Of a DNA stretch of 64,000 bases, positions 45,581 through 55,182 are shown piece after piece. How positions within the stretch are numbered: position 1 is the stretch's first letter; the number at the start of each line of letters is the position of its first letter. This DNA is from Hyaloperonospora brassicae. Lineage: Eukaryota > Oomycota > Peronosporomycetes > Peronosporales > Peronosporaceae. Both the position numbers and the translations under genes were made by a program. Where the stretch lies: assembly GCA_947650285.1 (NCBI GenBank), contig CANTFL010001342.1, positions 620,001 through 684,000 on the forward strand, given 5' to 3'. A model generated the notes under the pieces. It was not told the origin of the DNA and ran no database searches. It was given only the letters and a program-made list of their open reading frames with translations.

Positions 45581-45591
45581 CTCCTCCAGCG
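45581..45591 (-). promoter_or_regulatory. Polypurine tract of the Copia element
   Basis: CGCTGGAGGAG on the minus strand, ending exactly at the 3' LTR. This is the expected plus-strand primer position. Confidence 0.7.
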
Positions 45592-45600
45592 GCACCGCAC

Positions 45601-46095
45601 TTACCGCGATCCCAGCATCTCACGTAGGTCGGCCACTCTTGGCGCCAGGACACTTTTCGTCAATGGATCCGCGATCATCTCGTTGGTCGCGAGGTACTCG
45701 GGCTTCACGATGCCTTTGGAGCTCGTGTTGCGTACGAGCTTCATTTGCACGTCGACGTGATTCTGCGCGCTCGACACGGTTTGTTGTCGATCTTCTTGTT
45801 TGCAGCTTGGTGGTCTACCATCATCTGCATCGGCAACTTCATACTCACGTTCATCTCACGAAGTAGGCTCTTTATGCCTAGGAGCTCCTTCGCACCAACA
45901 GCTGCTGCCACGAACTCGGCTTCCGCAGCTGAGAGCGCGACTGAAGAACTGTTGCTTGACTTGACATCTAACGGACATCCCGTCGACGAGCAGCACCGCA
46001 CCGCTGATCGAATTTCGCGTGGCCTTGTCGACCGCGTAATCCGCGTCGGTGTAGCTAGTGAGTCTCACTTCATTAGCACTCGACACGCCGCCCAT
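45601..46095 (-). pseudogene. Copia RNase H domain and pol C-terminus
   Basis: In minus order: LTSYTDADYAVDKATRNSISGA (catalytic D in TDADYA), then in another frame SVALSAAEAEFVAAAVGAKE, then DHQAANKKIDN, then HVDVQMKLVRN and LATNEMIADPLTKSV with TAA at 45601-45603. These are the standard Copia RNase H landmarks. At least two frameshifts separate them. Confidence 0.85.
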
Positions 46096-46149
46096 GTGCA
46101 GCTTCAGTGCAGCCGTGCCAGCGAGGTACCTCAGCGTTCGATGCGCGAG

Positions 46150-47358
46150 CTACATGTCGTGGTCGCTGGGCGCGTGGCTGCGGCGTGTCGCGCGTTGAAC
46201 CGCGTACGCGATGTCGGGTCCCCTGCATCGTGCGACACACAGCAGGCTCCCGACAAGGACCTGGAAACTCTTGATCGTCGGTCGTTCTGAAGTGCCGGCT
46301 CCACAGTCGGGAAGCGGCTGCGCGTCGGTGCACTCTGACTCGATCGACGCTTCGTCACTCCTTGGTAAGCGCACTGCGTTCGCCTTCTCCAGACGGTTCG
46401 TGTGAAGTAGTTCGGTTATTATTTGCTCTTGGTCGACGGCGTACCCGTGCAAGTCGTCCTACCCGATGCGCATGCCCAGAAAGTTATCGAGGCACTTGAG
46501 CTCTAGACTCTGCATCGCCGCGCCAAAGGCGTCAAGCAGCTCGTCGCTCGTCGCGGTTGCAAGCAGGTCGTCGACATACACTCCCACTACTGTCGTGCCT
46601 TCGGCTGTTGGATTCACGTATACACATGAGTCCGTGACTGATTGTGAGAAATCGGCGTATTTCAGAGTTTGGTCGAGTAACTGGTCCCACAGTCGGCCAG
46701 CCTGCTTGAGCCCGTAAAGGCTCTTGATGAGCCACAGGCACGTTTCGCCGGCGTTCTCCACGTTAAGCTTCTGCTGCTGACTATCACTGATCGTCATTCC
46801 TTCTGGAACGCGCATGTGAACCTCGATCTCCTCCTCCTTGTAGGCCTTCAGGTAGGCGCTCAGGACGTCAAAGTGTCGCGCGCGCACGTTCCAGATCCGG
46901 GCGACCGCGAGAATGATCTTGCCGCTTGGCATGTCCAAGACAGATGCAAATGTCAGGTTGTAGTATCGTTCAAGCACTCGATCGTCACCTCCTGATACAA
47001 GCCTTGCTTTGTAGCGTTCGATGGACCCGCTTCCATTCATCTTTTTTGTGAGAACCCACTTGTTGCGGAGCACGTGAATGTGCTTCTCGCGTTTGATCAC
47101 CTGCCACGTGTTGTTTGTTTCCAGCGAAGCGATCTCGTCGTACATCGCCTGGGCCCAGAGGTGCGCGTCTGGAAGTGCGCGCGACGCCTTGTACGTCTTC
47201 GAATCGGGCAATTTTGTGTACCGCTCCTTCCCCGCCCCTAATGCGGACATCAAAACCGATTGAAACAGCGTCGCGGCGGCAACTAGCTCTCGCGGTTCGC
47301 GTCGCGATGGCTCTTTCGCATCGTCGGCTTCCTTCTGCTTCTCCGACGTCGTTCTCAC
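46150..47358 (-). pseudogene. Copia reverse transcriptase
   Basis: The minus frame 46459-47358 (about 300 codons) holds LPDAHLWAQAMYDEIASLET, NKWVLTKKMNGSGSIERYKA, SLYGLKQAGRLWDQLLD and the catalytic GVYVDDLLATA. The next part continues in a different frame at 46150-46452 (ANAVRLPRSDE, FQVLVGSLLCVARCRGPDIA). The YVDD motif is intact; a frameshift at about 46455 breaks the protein. Confidence 0.9.
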
Positions 47359-47613
47359 AAGTCCAGAACTGCGCGAAATACTTGTTCTATCGTCGTCATC
47401 TTCATCTAATACCTCTTCCTCTGCGTCAGAGGCCTTTGCTGGTCTGGTCTCTTTAGACTTCTACTTTAACTACTTGTCGCGTTTCGCGCGCGTTTGTTTC
47501 TGCGACGGAGACGTCGTTGTTGGTGTCGACGCGGGTTGTGCGGCAGCGCGTTCGCCCGGGCGCTCGCCGTTTGACTCCTTCCATCGTCTACTTTCTTCTC
47601 GTTCATCTGCTAG

Positions 47614-47850
47614 TTACTCGAGCTCGTCGTCAGCTTCTGACTCTAGCACCTGTCTCAGCTGCTTGTTTGCGTCAGCTGTCAGAATTTCGATTTGGTTCAC
47701 GTGTCGAGTAATCACCACGACCCGCTTTCCGGGAATCAGTACCTTGTACCCCTTTTTTCTTCGTTTTTTAAGACAATAACCCCTGGTGCTCCAAGATTTC
47801 CCAGCGACAATTTTGTTGGGTTCTGGTATACCTTGCAAGGCGAGCCGCAC
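47614..47850 (-). pseudogene. Copia integrase C-terminal region
   Basis: The frame contains RGYCLKKRRKKGYKVLIPGK and RVVVITRHVNQIE, matching the post-core segment of Copia integrase (xGYxxxxKGYRVxxPxxxKVxxSRDVxF). It is followed by an acidic linker towards RT. Broken at both ends. Confidence 0.7.
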
Positions 47851-47903
47851 ACAACCACGTCCACAACACTCACTGGCTTCTTCGTGGGCAGTTCCAGAGG
47901 AGA

Positions 47904-48146
47904 TTAGCGGTCTAGATCGACGCGAGTCGGCATCCTGTTCAACACGTACGCAGCGGAATACGCGGCGTATCCCCAGTAGCTAAGCGGAAGTCCACAACCG
48001 AAGAGCATGCACCGAACCATATTCATAAAGGTTCGGTGCATTCGCTCGGCCTTTCCGTTCGACGCCGACGTGATGTGCTCAGTGGTTTGTCTGCCGATGC
48101 CCGTTTGCTGACAGAAGAGGTCTAGATTGACTCCGAGTGCTACCAA
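47904..48146 (-). pseudogene. Copia integrase core, distal part
   Basis: Reads VALGVNLDLFCQQTGI, then HITSASNGKAERMHRTFMNM and LPLSYWGYAAYSAAYVLNR. This is the segment around the catalytic glutamate of DDE integrases (usual NGxAERxNRT). The adjoining proximal part (LRKDGG) lies at 48677, beyond the inserted LTR. Confidence 0.85.
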
Positions 48147-48671
48147 TGTAGCGGAGCTACACAGCTCCTTAAGTCAGAGGAAGCCTTAACGATCAATGAG
48201 CAACTTTGTTTCTACGAACCCGACTCAAAGAGCCAACAGCTCTACGAGAAACTTTGGTTCTACGAACCCGACTCAGAGAGTCAACAAGCTCAGAGAGCTT
48301 ACGGTACCTGTTCCAGGAGGACCAAACGATTCAAGAGAATCACAACACAGAGTGCTCAAGAGCAGCTACCTTTACAGGCGTTGCTAGCTCTTCCGATCAA
48401 GACGCCTCTCAAGGCACGTGTCTTATATTGATCAAAATGGGAACTGAATTTTATTTCTTCTTTTAACCTAAAAGAACACCTCAGAACTAAGTAAATAACC
48501 TACTCACTTGTGTCCTAAATAAACCTATTAAAAGATCTCTTAATCAATTGTTGACAGACATCAGTCTTCAACAATTGATACTTGTGTTCTAATATTACTT
48601 TTAAGGGGATCCCATCCCTTGTGTGTACCACACCTATTGTCGACTACCAGTCGACGTGTAACCCCGATACA
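48147..48671. mobile_element. Solo-LTR-like insertion inside the Copia integrase
   Basis: About 525 bp between the two halves of the integrase core. Ends are TGTAGCGG and CCGATACA, an 8-bp inverted repeat with one mismatch and TG...CA termini, as in an LTR. No internal domain is present, so it may be a solo LTR. Flanking 5-mers (ACCAA, TCCTC) do not match, so no target duplication supports it. It contains a 48-bp tandem repeat and a 33-bp hairpin (48545-48577, CAATTGTTGA arms). Confidence 0.6.
48202..48297 (+). repeat. 48-bp tandem repeat, two copies
   Basis: Units start AACTTTG(T/G)TTCTACGAACCC at 48202 and 48250, inside the LTR-like insertion. Confidence 0.9.
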
Positions 48672-48968
48672 TCCTCCATCCTTCCGCAACATGTAGACTC
48701 GCTTGTTGAATTGTCTTTCAAAAAAAGACCATAAAGTGCTAGAACTTTCGTGCGGCTTCGTCCTTGGACTGTGCAACGAATAAACGCACGTATTTGGATT
48801 TGTGATCGATAAAATTAATCAAGTATTGATTTTCTGCTTGTCCATAGGCGTGATGGAACCTTTGAGGTCACTGCAATTGACCCCACCGACCACTTCAATA
48901 TGCGCGTTGAGACCGCTATCCTTCTTGGGCTGTACCGACTTGGACTTTTTGACCTCGGAGCATGTCAA
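48672..48968 (-). pseudogene. Copia integrase core, proximal part
   Basis: On minus, after the zinc-binding region: LTCSEVKKSKSVQPKKDSGL, then HIEVVGGVNCSDLKG (first strand of the core; the catalytic D of the usual D-x-x-GP is replaced), then FFERQFNKRVYMLRKDGG, which is the second catalytic motif (usual LRSDxGGE). It is cut at GG by the LTR-like insertion. Confidence 0.75.
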
Positions 48969-50018
48969 TCAATTCTCCCTCACTTTGTCTGTGAGCTTGA
49001 GTCCGTTCGCCAGATTCGCGACGAGTCGCTCAATGTCGTCGTAATCCAGGTGACCAAAGCGCCTGTGGAAGCTCATCAAGCTCCCTGTCTGCACTGTCGC
49101 CTCTCGAAACTGCGACTCGTCGATCGCGTGCATTATCACTTCCTTCAACCCGCTTGCTCGTTGCTTCACGTGCCCACGGTCGACGACAAGGACATTCTGT
49201 TTGATCTGAACGTACATCATGACGTCTTTGACGATCATCACTGCGTGCCTGTTGCTCTTGTCGGCGAGGCGGCAGCCCTGTAGCATGATCGTGCCGAGGG
49301 AGATGAGGTTAACGGCCAGCTTAGGCGCGTAGTTGACGTTGCGCAGGTCGACCCAGTATGTTTCACCGTCCACCTTCACGCGCAGGCGCGCTTTGCCGCG
49401 TCGCGTCACCCGCAGCGTACTTTTGTCAGGCATCGTCGCACCATTAGGGTAGCCCCACTCGTCCCATTCATACAGCATGCTGCTGTGTTTGATGAGGTGG
49501 GTACTGGCGCCTGAGTCGACATTCCAGTCCTCATCCGTTAGGCAACCTTCGGCGAGTTCAGCAAGCGCCCATCGAGGCGTATCTTCGTCGTTCTCGTTCT
49601 TTGGACGACTGGGACACGTGCGCGCGATGTGCCCGACTGTGCTACAGATGTTGCACACATTGGTGTCCGTGCGTGCCGTGGAGGTCGCTGATGCTACTGC
49701 AGCTTTGGCTGGGCGAGGCGCCCGTTTCTTATTGTACTCATAATTTTGCGCCCACTGCGTGATTTCAAGCGCGTGGATCACAAAGTCGGTGCGCTTTCGG
49801 TCGTGCTGGCTTGCGAGGACAGGTCGCAGCTCTGGGCTGGCACGTATAACGAGGCTTTCCGGTAACAATGACGCCGACGTACCCGTGGCATTTCTCACCG
49901 CCATGAGGTAGAGATAGTGTTTATTCCAGGTGTCGTTGCTGTTTTTGCGCCTGTCAAAGAACTCGGACACTTGTGCGCTAGTGAAGATGCGCAAGAAGGC
50001 CGATTCCATCTCCTCCAT
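48969..50018 (-). pseudogene. Copia gag C-terminus, zinc knuckle, protease and pre-integrase
   Basis: The longest intact frame of the element, 349 codons from ATG at 50018. Gag helices come first (EEMESAFLRIFTSAQVSEFF). The CCHC knuckle CNICSTVGHIARTC is at residues 122-135 (C-x2-C-x4-H-x4-C). The aspartic protease motif WNVDSGASTHLI is at about 165-176. The pre-integrase motif FHRRFGHLDYDDIERL is near the end. Gag continues upstream in the same frame (RDEWWDTIKTLSYA) beyond a stop at about 50080. Confidence 0.9.
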
Positions 50019-50172
50019 CGCGTAGGAAAGCGTTTTTATCGTGTCCCACCACTCGTCCCTGAGTCCATGAAAGAACTATTCAGCTTTTCCTCGGAGACAC
50101 CCGCCAAGTTTGCTGATTTTGTGCTTCTTCGGCCACGCGTAGCTGCACGCCTCTATAGCCATTTTGAGCTCG

Positions 50173-51514
50173 TTACCGAAACGCGCGGCCCCAGTGCTCG
50201 AACCCGCCGCCCAAGCCCATGTGGATCTCCTTGCCGTTGAACACGCAAATGTCGAGTTTAGCAGTCTTAGCCAGCGGCAAACGAGTCAATCCGCTGAAGA
50301 GCGTTCCTCCAGTCGGCACAATTACGCCTGGACGTAGACTCGCTTGAGCGGCTGCGCGGCTCGTTTCATCGCGTGCCACTGCTTCGCGTGCCGGGGTCAG
50401 GCGTGCTGCGGCTTCGTGCGTCGCTCTCGAATTACCTCGTTCGTCCGCCTCACGCACAAGACGCTCGATGTCTGCTGTGTTGTGCTGCGCATGCTGCCAC
50501 GCGCGACCCGCATTTGCTTGGTCCAGGTTGACACGTCTGGATTTTTCTCCAAGCCTCGCCTCGAGCGTCTGCTGCTCCTCTTTCACGCGCCGCTCTTGCG
50601 CCGCTAGCGCTATTTCAAGTGCGCGGTGCCCTTCTCCAGCCGCTCTCAATTGCTCGGCAAGCTCGATCTCTCGCTCGCGTTGTCGGTTCTTCTCGTGTAA
50701 GACATCTTGCTTGTGCCGAAAGAGAATCTGCTCTCTCTCTTGAGCTACGCGGGTCTGCTGGTCGTGTTGAAGTGCAAGCGCTTCTCGCTCCAATTGCAGA
50801 CGTGCTTGGAATTGCGCGACTTCGCGCCCTTGAGCTTCAGCTGCGCCGCCAGCGTTTCTCGTCGTTGCCTCTGGAGCTCTGCTTTGCTCAGCAGGTGTCG
50901 TTAGACCTGCTCAGTTGTCCGTGTGCAGCTTGGATAGGATCTCGCTGCTCCGATTTCTGTGTCTCTTGTTCTTCTGCCACGGCTCGCAGCTGCATGCCTT
51001 CGGCTTCTGCAGCGACTCGCAGAACTTCGCGCGCGGCCGCAAGTTGTTGGAAGTGCTGCTGCTGCTATTGTCGTAGCGCTATTCTTTTCGTCCTGACGCT
51101 CGCGTTGCGTTTTATGGACTCAGTCCCAAAGACGTCGTGGACGTCGTCAACCTCCATGGGTCTCACATGCGTCATTCGTACGGACGGGGATCTGAACGTC
51201 TCTGCTGCTCTCGTCGTTGGCACAGAGCTCTTGAATTGGTCCTGCCTGCACCAAACGTTGTTCCTGTCGGTGCCGGGAAAGTCAGTCGTTCTCTCTCGGG
51301 TTCCTCGAGTCGTTCTCTCTCGGGTTCCTCAAGCCGTGCTACCGTCGCAGCTCGCTGTTCCATGGCAAGCGCGAGCTCGGGTCGCATATCATCTCCGCTG
51401 TTGTCGCTCGATCCAGCCGGAGGTGTCTGCGCGACCTATGCGTGTTGCGACGCCTCGCCGTCGGTACTGCCGCTGCGTGTTGGACGGCGCTCGCGCACTC
51501 AACGTTTCTACTAG
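50173..51514 (-). pseudogene. Copia gag N-terminal coiled-coil region
   Basis: The frame 50173-50793 encodes a highly charged Arg/Glu/Gln-rich helix (EREALALQHDQQTRVAQERE and similar, heptad-like), followed by TAKLDICVFNGKEIHMGLGG near its end, resembling the start of the gag fold. Upstream to 51514 the same character continues in shifted frames and includes a 24-bp tandem repeat (about 51281-51328) encoding RLEEPERE twice. Interrupted by stops. Confidence 0.7.
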
Positions 51515-51525
51515 GGCTCATAACC
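51513..51525 (-). promoter_or_regulatory. Primer-binding site of the Copia element (initiator tRNA-Met half)
   Basis: On the minus strand the base after the 5' LTR starts GGTTATGAGCCCT. This is complementary to the anticodon stem-loop AGGGCUCAUAACC found in eukaryotic initiator tRNA-Met (the yeast version is known to me). Copia and Ty5 elements use such a half-tRNA primer rather than the 3' acceptor end. Confidence 0.75.
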
Positions 51526-51787
51526 TGTTGACTTTCCATCCGCGTGCAAAGAATTAAACGAGTGCGCGGTCGATGTGGTTTGTCAGAGTGTATTGTGTGA
51601 TTGAGATTCGCGCAAAATATACTATTGATCTCACTATACACTGCGTGCAGATGCTCTTCACTATCTCAGGAGTTCTGCAAGCTGCACGTTGTCTCCGTTG
51701 TCCCTCTTTCACACATCTTCTCAACTGTCTCTCTCCCGCACAGCTTCTCCACCCTACCCGTCAGGTGCCGTGCCTCGTCTTCCAGCA
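51526..51787 (-). mobile_element. 5' LTR of the Copia element
   Basis: 262 bp, TGTTGACTTTCC to CTTCCAGCA on plus. Aligns with 45318-45580 with scattered differences. Confidence 0.9.
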
Positions 51788-51792
51788 CGGTT
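51788..51792 (+). repeat. Copia target-site duplication, right copy
   Basis: CGGTT, identical to 45313-45317. Confidence 0.9.
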
Positions 51793-52160
51793 GTGGTACA
51801 CGTTGACACGTACACGCAAGTGGAAGAGGTAGCCTGGGTAGCGAGCATGTCCTACGCTTAGACTGACACGACCAACAACACGGCAGAGTACTGGGGCCTC
51901 ATCCACGGGCTCCGTCGAGCGGTCACAGATCATATGGCGTCACTGCATGTGGCGGGATACAGCGCCATGATTATCAAGCATATGCGGCGGTACCGACGGC
52001 CGCATAATCCTCGCCTTCGCCGTCTCTACCACCTAGCTCGGCGGTGTGCGGATATACTGGGTGTAGACAGCTGAACGCATCACTACCGCGCTCACAACAA
52101 GATGGCGGACAGGGCTGCGAATGTCGCCATGGAATCGCGCGCGTCGCAGACGTCATGTGC
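51793..52160 (+). pseudogene. LINE RNase H domain, part 2
   Basis: Continues in frame from 45317: VVVHVDTYTQVEEVAWVASM, SYA, TAG at 51859-51861 (a serine codon in the usual TDTTNNTAEY context), then TDTTNNTAEYWGLIHGL with the catalytic glutamate. RRYRRPHNPRLRRLYHLARR and HYRAHNKMADRAANVAM follow, the latter with the terminal catalytic aspartate. A second stop lies after ILGVDS. The usual GDS aspartate is GYS here. Inactive. Confidence 0.85.
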
Positions 52161-52836
52161 GCATAATAACCGTCCCTCCATGAGAAAGAGAGAGAGAGAG
52201 AGAGAGAAAGACCTCGACAGACGACAGACATCTTTACAATGATGTGCAGCCGTGGCTGTGTTCGAAATCAGCACTTGACTTGCGTTTACGCTCCCCTTCG
52301 CAGACCGAGCCCTGTTGTCCCGGCTGGAGACTAGGATAGCGAGCCCCACTTTGGGTATGGCGTTGCAACCCGAACCTGCCATTAGATATATAAATACCTC
52401 AATGAGGCTCACTCACTATGGATGCTTTTAATAATGTCCAGCGCAAGGAAACATACTGCTGACATCTTGTCCAGACGGACAGGCCATGTGCGTTCCAAGC
52501 ACAGAAAATATACTGGTAGTATGAGCTGCTTGGGTAAACAGAGCAACACGTACCTCAGCATCCCTATGTTCTTGCCTCGAACTGCGGCCATCCTTTTCCA
52601 GTCATCGCTATCGAGTGCATTCGTAGATTTTCTTTGTACAATCTGATCAACGTGTTCGATCATCGTTTTGTACCGCATCAGCAGCGGATATATAATGGAT
52701 AGTAGATGTATCCTCTGGAATTAGACCGGTAGAAGGGCGCAATCAAGTAGGACAGCATCCATGGCTGTAGTTTCTTCACCTCACATCATTAGTCTTCTTG
52801 ACAGAAATGACTAAGGATAAGGCGTTTCGTGTTTGA

Positions 52837-53463
52837 GTGGGACCGGTAGTTGGCGACTGTTCTGCCCAGTTTGTATGGACTGTGCGTCACAGACAAGGCC
52901 AAAGTAAGTACGCATTTGACAAACGTCACCACTTTTTGGCGATCGTTCAATGCACAATGCAGTCTGTCAGTAGCGCGTCAAATTATAGGTGGCACACAGG
53001 ATTTGCAACTCTTTCGACTACACAATGACTCAGTGCTTGCGAATGAGTGGGTCTTTGCATCGTTGTAGGATCCTAAGAGAACAAAGAGTACCAACGATAA
53101 GGAGCGGGCCATAGAAACTGCTGAGCGACTCGATTCGGCGACCCTGAATCGCACAAACTTACTAGGAGCTTCGTCATACGCGTCGCACAGTCGTATCTGA
53201 TAATAGGTCGCTGGCGGAAGATGCTGCCCGACAGGTCGGAGGCGACTACTTGCGTTAAAGATGCGGCACAAACACAACAAGACGCAACAGATGACAAGAC
53301 AGTTTAGCAAACAATGGACACTTCTTTGTATTACATCTATTTTACGTCAACTGATGCCGTCGTCGGTTGCCAATGGACTCGCACAGCACCACAAGCTCGC
53401 CGAGAACCCCATGTCTTCGTCATTTTCGAATGGCTCTCCAAGTGATGGTGTGATAGAGGGCTG
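52837..53463 (+). pseudogene. Decayed gene shared by the repeat units (U3 copy)
   Basis: Plus frames contain TTFWRSFNAQCSLSVARQII, LHNDSVLANEWVF, then after a stop DPKRTKSTNDKERAIETAER and LDSATLNRTNLLG. Parts are recognisable at 10600-11113 (TTFCRFLNGECSLLVA-like, ALQNRF). Charged composition and serial stops suggest a decayed nuclear or transposon-encoded protein. Identity not established. Confidence 0.3.
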
Positions 53464-53524
53464 ATCATACCGCCAGAGAATCCCCAGGCGAAATACGACG
53501 CTTAGGGCATTCGTCAGCGTAGTT

Positions 53525-53854
53525 CTAGCAGAAATTGGTGCAGCAAGTCGGGAAGTCAGTTCCAGGTTGGGTTGTCTCCTGGCAGTATGCTGCCACTCCT
53601 TCGATATACGAAGCCGGTTCGGTGCTATGGGAGCAAGCTTCCATGCAGTCCGTCAAGCGACAGCTGTCCGCGCAGCAGACTGCGTTTTCACCCTCGTCGC
53701 TACTTTTAGCAGAACAGGCGTTCGAAAAATGCTTAACATAATCGGAGTCGACACCCTTGCATGAATTTCTTGGCCCGCAAATGCCGTTGATATGTTCGCT
53801 CCACACAGGATCGAAGGCAGCAGCAGCGATGAAGATGGACAGGATGACCTTCAT
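53525..53854 (-). CDS. Small secreted cysteine-rich protein with two tandem cysteine modules
   Basis: 109 residues from ATG at 53854. Residues 1-19 form a signal peptide (MKVILSIFIAAAAFDPVWS). The mature part has twelve cysteines in two modules: C26-x5-C32-x14-C47-x12-CC(60,61)-x3-C65, and C70-x3-C74-x16-C91-x12-CC(104,105)-x3-C109. The spacings x12-CC-x3-C are the same in both, and each module has a (S/D)xY(V/I)xxxxxxxC stretch, pointing to internal duplication. It ends in cysteine. Homologous to the 83-residue single-module proteins at 11179 and 27391. Likely a disulfide-rich apoplastic protein, perhaps an effector; family and activity unknown. The frame stays open upstream for 219 codons, so an N-terminally longer product cannot be excluded, but the signal peptide favours this start. 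Confidence 0.75.
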   Translation of the reverse strand: MKVILSIFIAAAAFDPVWSEHINGICGPRNSCKGVDSDYVKHFSNACSAKSSDEGENAVCCADSCRLTDCMEACSHSTEPASYIEGVAAYCQETTQPGTDFPTCCTNFC

Positions 53855-54511
53855 CCTCGTTGACGCGGGTCTATTGCTTGACCTTGTGTGGTGTGCTCGA
53901 CAGTCTTCGGCAAAAAGCAGAATGAAAGTTTGCGACCGCAGTGCTCGAGCATCAAGAAAGCCACACGCTCGGTCGGGATCGGGCGACAGGATGAGTAGAA
54001 TCGTCAGGTTGAGTGCTTTGTGTGGACATCTGGACCACAGCGCTCCTGCCCACATCTTTCGATCACTTAGCATTGTGTCGTATCCCATGTTGTGCGACCA
54101 TGACAGGCAGCCTCGTCGTACCTCAAGAAGCCTGTTTCGACCGTTGCCTGAACGGGACGCTCTCCACACGTTTGCGCACATGTCGAACACGATCTGACGC
54201 AGCTGGAGGGGAGCAGCTGGTACTGTCCACTGTGGGACGGCACCGGTGTCAGACGTCACGAACGTCCGTTTGTACATGAGCATGTAGAGAGAGGGATTTC
54301 GTCGAAACCATGCGGACCTGTCGTCGATGGAGTCGATAGAACTCTGATGACGGCGGCGTTCTTCATCTGAAAACAGACCGACAGTGGCCTCGAAGTACTG
54401 CAATGCACATGACATTCGGATCGCCTGGTACGGGTATTCGGACATCGCTTTCGGTCGCAGCCATCTTTTGGCCTGGCAGCTACCGTCGCTCTGCAAAGCC
54501 GCGAAAAGCAT
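53855..54511 (-). other. Conserved ORF of unknown function, in frame upstream of the cysteine-rich gene
   Basis: Open for 219 codons without a stop and in frame with the downstream gene. Contains CALQYFEATVGLFSDEERRR, DSIDDRSAWFRRNPSLYMLM and LRQIVFDMCANVWRAS. Pieces are recognisable in the same place and strand at 11.9-12.1 and 28.2-28.5 kb, where stops break it. It may be a gene or domain decayed in the other copies. No family recognised. Confidence 0.4.
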
Positions 54512-55182
54512 TGATGAAAAAGACGCTCGATAGCGCGTCCTTGATTCTGCCTCATAAGAACGGATAGGTAACGGACATGGACCATGCGAAGGTCCCTGCT
54601 CTACCTCTTGTCTTTCGATCGACCTCCTTCCTCAACAAACGAAACACCGGCATATGGACAGGCGACAACGACGTCGTCGTATGTACGTCTCAAACCGATT
54701 AGTCGCGGCTCTCGTCAATCGCGTGTACAACGTGGCAACAGTTGGCGTCAGCAACTGACGACGCACGAACGTTAGGACCGAGGTCTTGAACTCTGCTCCT
54801 CCGTCGAGTTTCAGATCGATAGTGTGCGCCATCTGCATTACATAGCCATTGCTCGTGTCGCAAAGCCGTCAGACGCAAACACACTTTTGACACCCGTAGT
54901 TTCCAGTGGTGTCCATCGAATGTCTTTATTGCAAGGCTGCTACAGGCCCTTCTTCTCTCCTCACCCTTTGCCGTTTCTTCCTCGTTTTCATGGATGCCCT
55001 TTTTGTAGAGAGCATATGGAATAAACAGTTTGCAGTGGAACACAGCATGTATTCGCAAGTTCTGCAAAAGCCACGTCCTCATAACTGTCGTAGGAGCAAC
55101 CATCGAGCCACGTCATCCGGTCGTGCAGATGTCGAACTGACCTTGCATTGGTGACTCGAAACATCTGCACACGACACTTTCG

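Larger units (their letters stand above)
45318..51787 (-). mobile_element. Ty1/Copia LTR retrotransposon, complete but inactive
   Basis: 6470 bp, minus orientation. LTRs are 45318-45580 and 51526-51787, both TGTTGA...CAGCA. The 5-bp duplication CGGTT is on both sides. A primer site abuts the 5' LTR and a purine tract abuts the 3' LTR. Coding order on the minus strand is gag (coiled coil, then zinc knuckle), protease, integrase, RT, RNase H, which is the Copia order. Stops and frameshifts break every domain junction, and an LTR-like insertion of about 525 bp splits the integrase. The two LTRs differ at a number of positions, so the insertion is not recent. Confidence 0.9.
43379..52418 (+). mobile_element. 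5'-truncated LINE (RT plus RNase H), split by a Copia element
   Basis: Non-LTR retrotransposon segment 43379-45317 and 51788-52418. It starts inside the RT thumb region, so it is 5'-truncated as expected from target-primed reverse transcription. It is flanked by an 11-bp direct repeat, TGGATGCTTTT. The RNase H reading frame is restored exactly when the Copia element and one of its 5-bp duplications are removed. 52100-52418 holds the C-terminal tail, a GA microsatellite (52188-52206) and 3' UTR ending TATATAAATACC...CTCACTA. Numerous stops and frameshifts make it inactive. Confidence 0.8.
52419..54511 (+). repeat. Dispersed unit U3, right part
   Basis: Resumes the unit after the LINE. 52432-53438 is nearly identical to 62996-64000. 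52.5-54.5 kb is distantly colinear with 10.2-12.2 and 26.4-28.4 kb. It carries the two-module cysteine-rich gene and its upstream ORF on the minus strand. Confidence 0.8.

Noticed and set aside
45745..46290. Plus-strand 181-codon frame in the Copia region
   Set aside because: Antisense to the Copia RNase H, which is clearly on the minus strand.
50619..51557. 312-codon plus-strand frame
   Set aside because: Antisense to the charged coiled-coil gag region; low-complexity composition keeps the opposite strand open.
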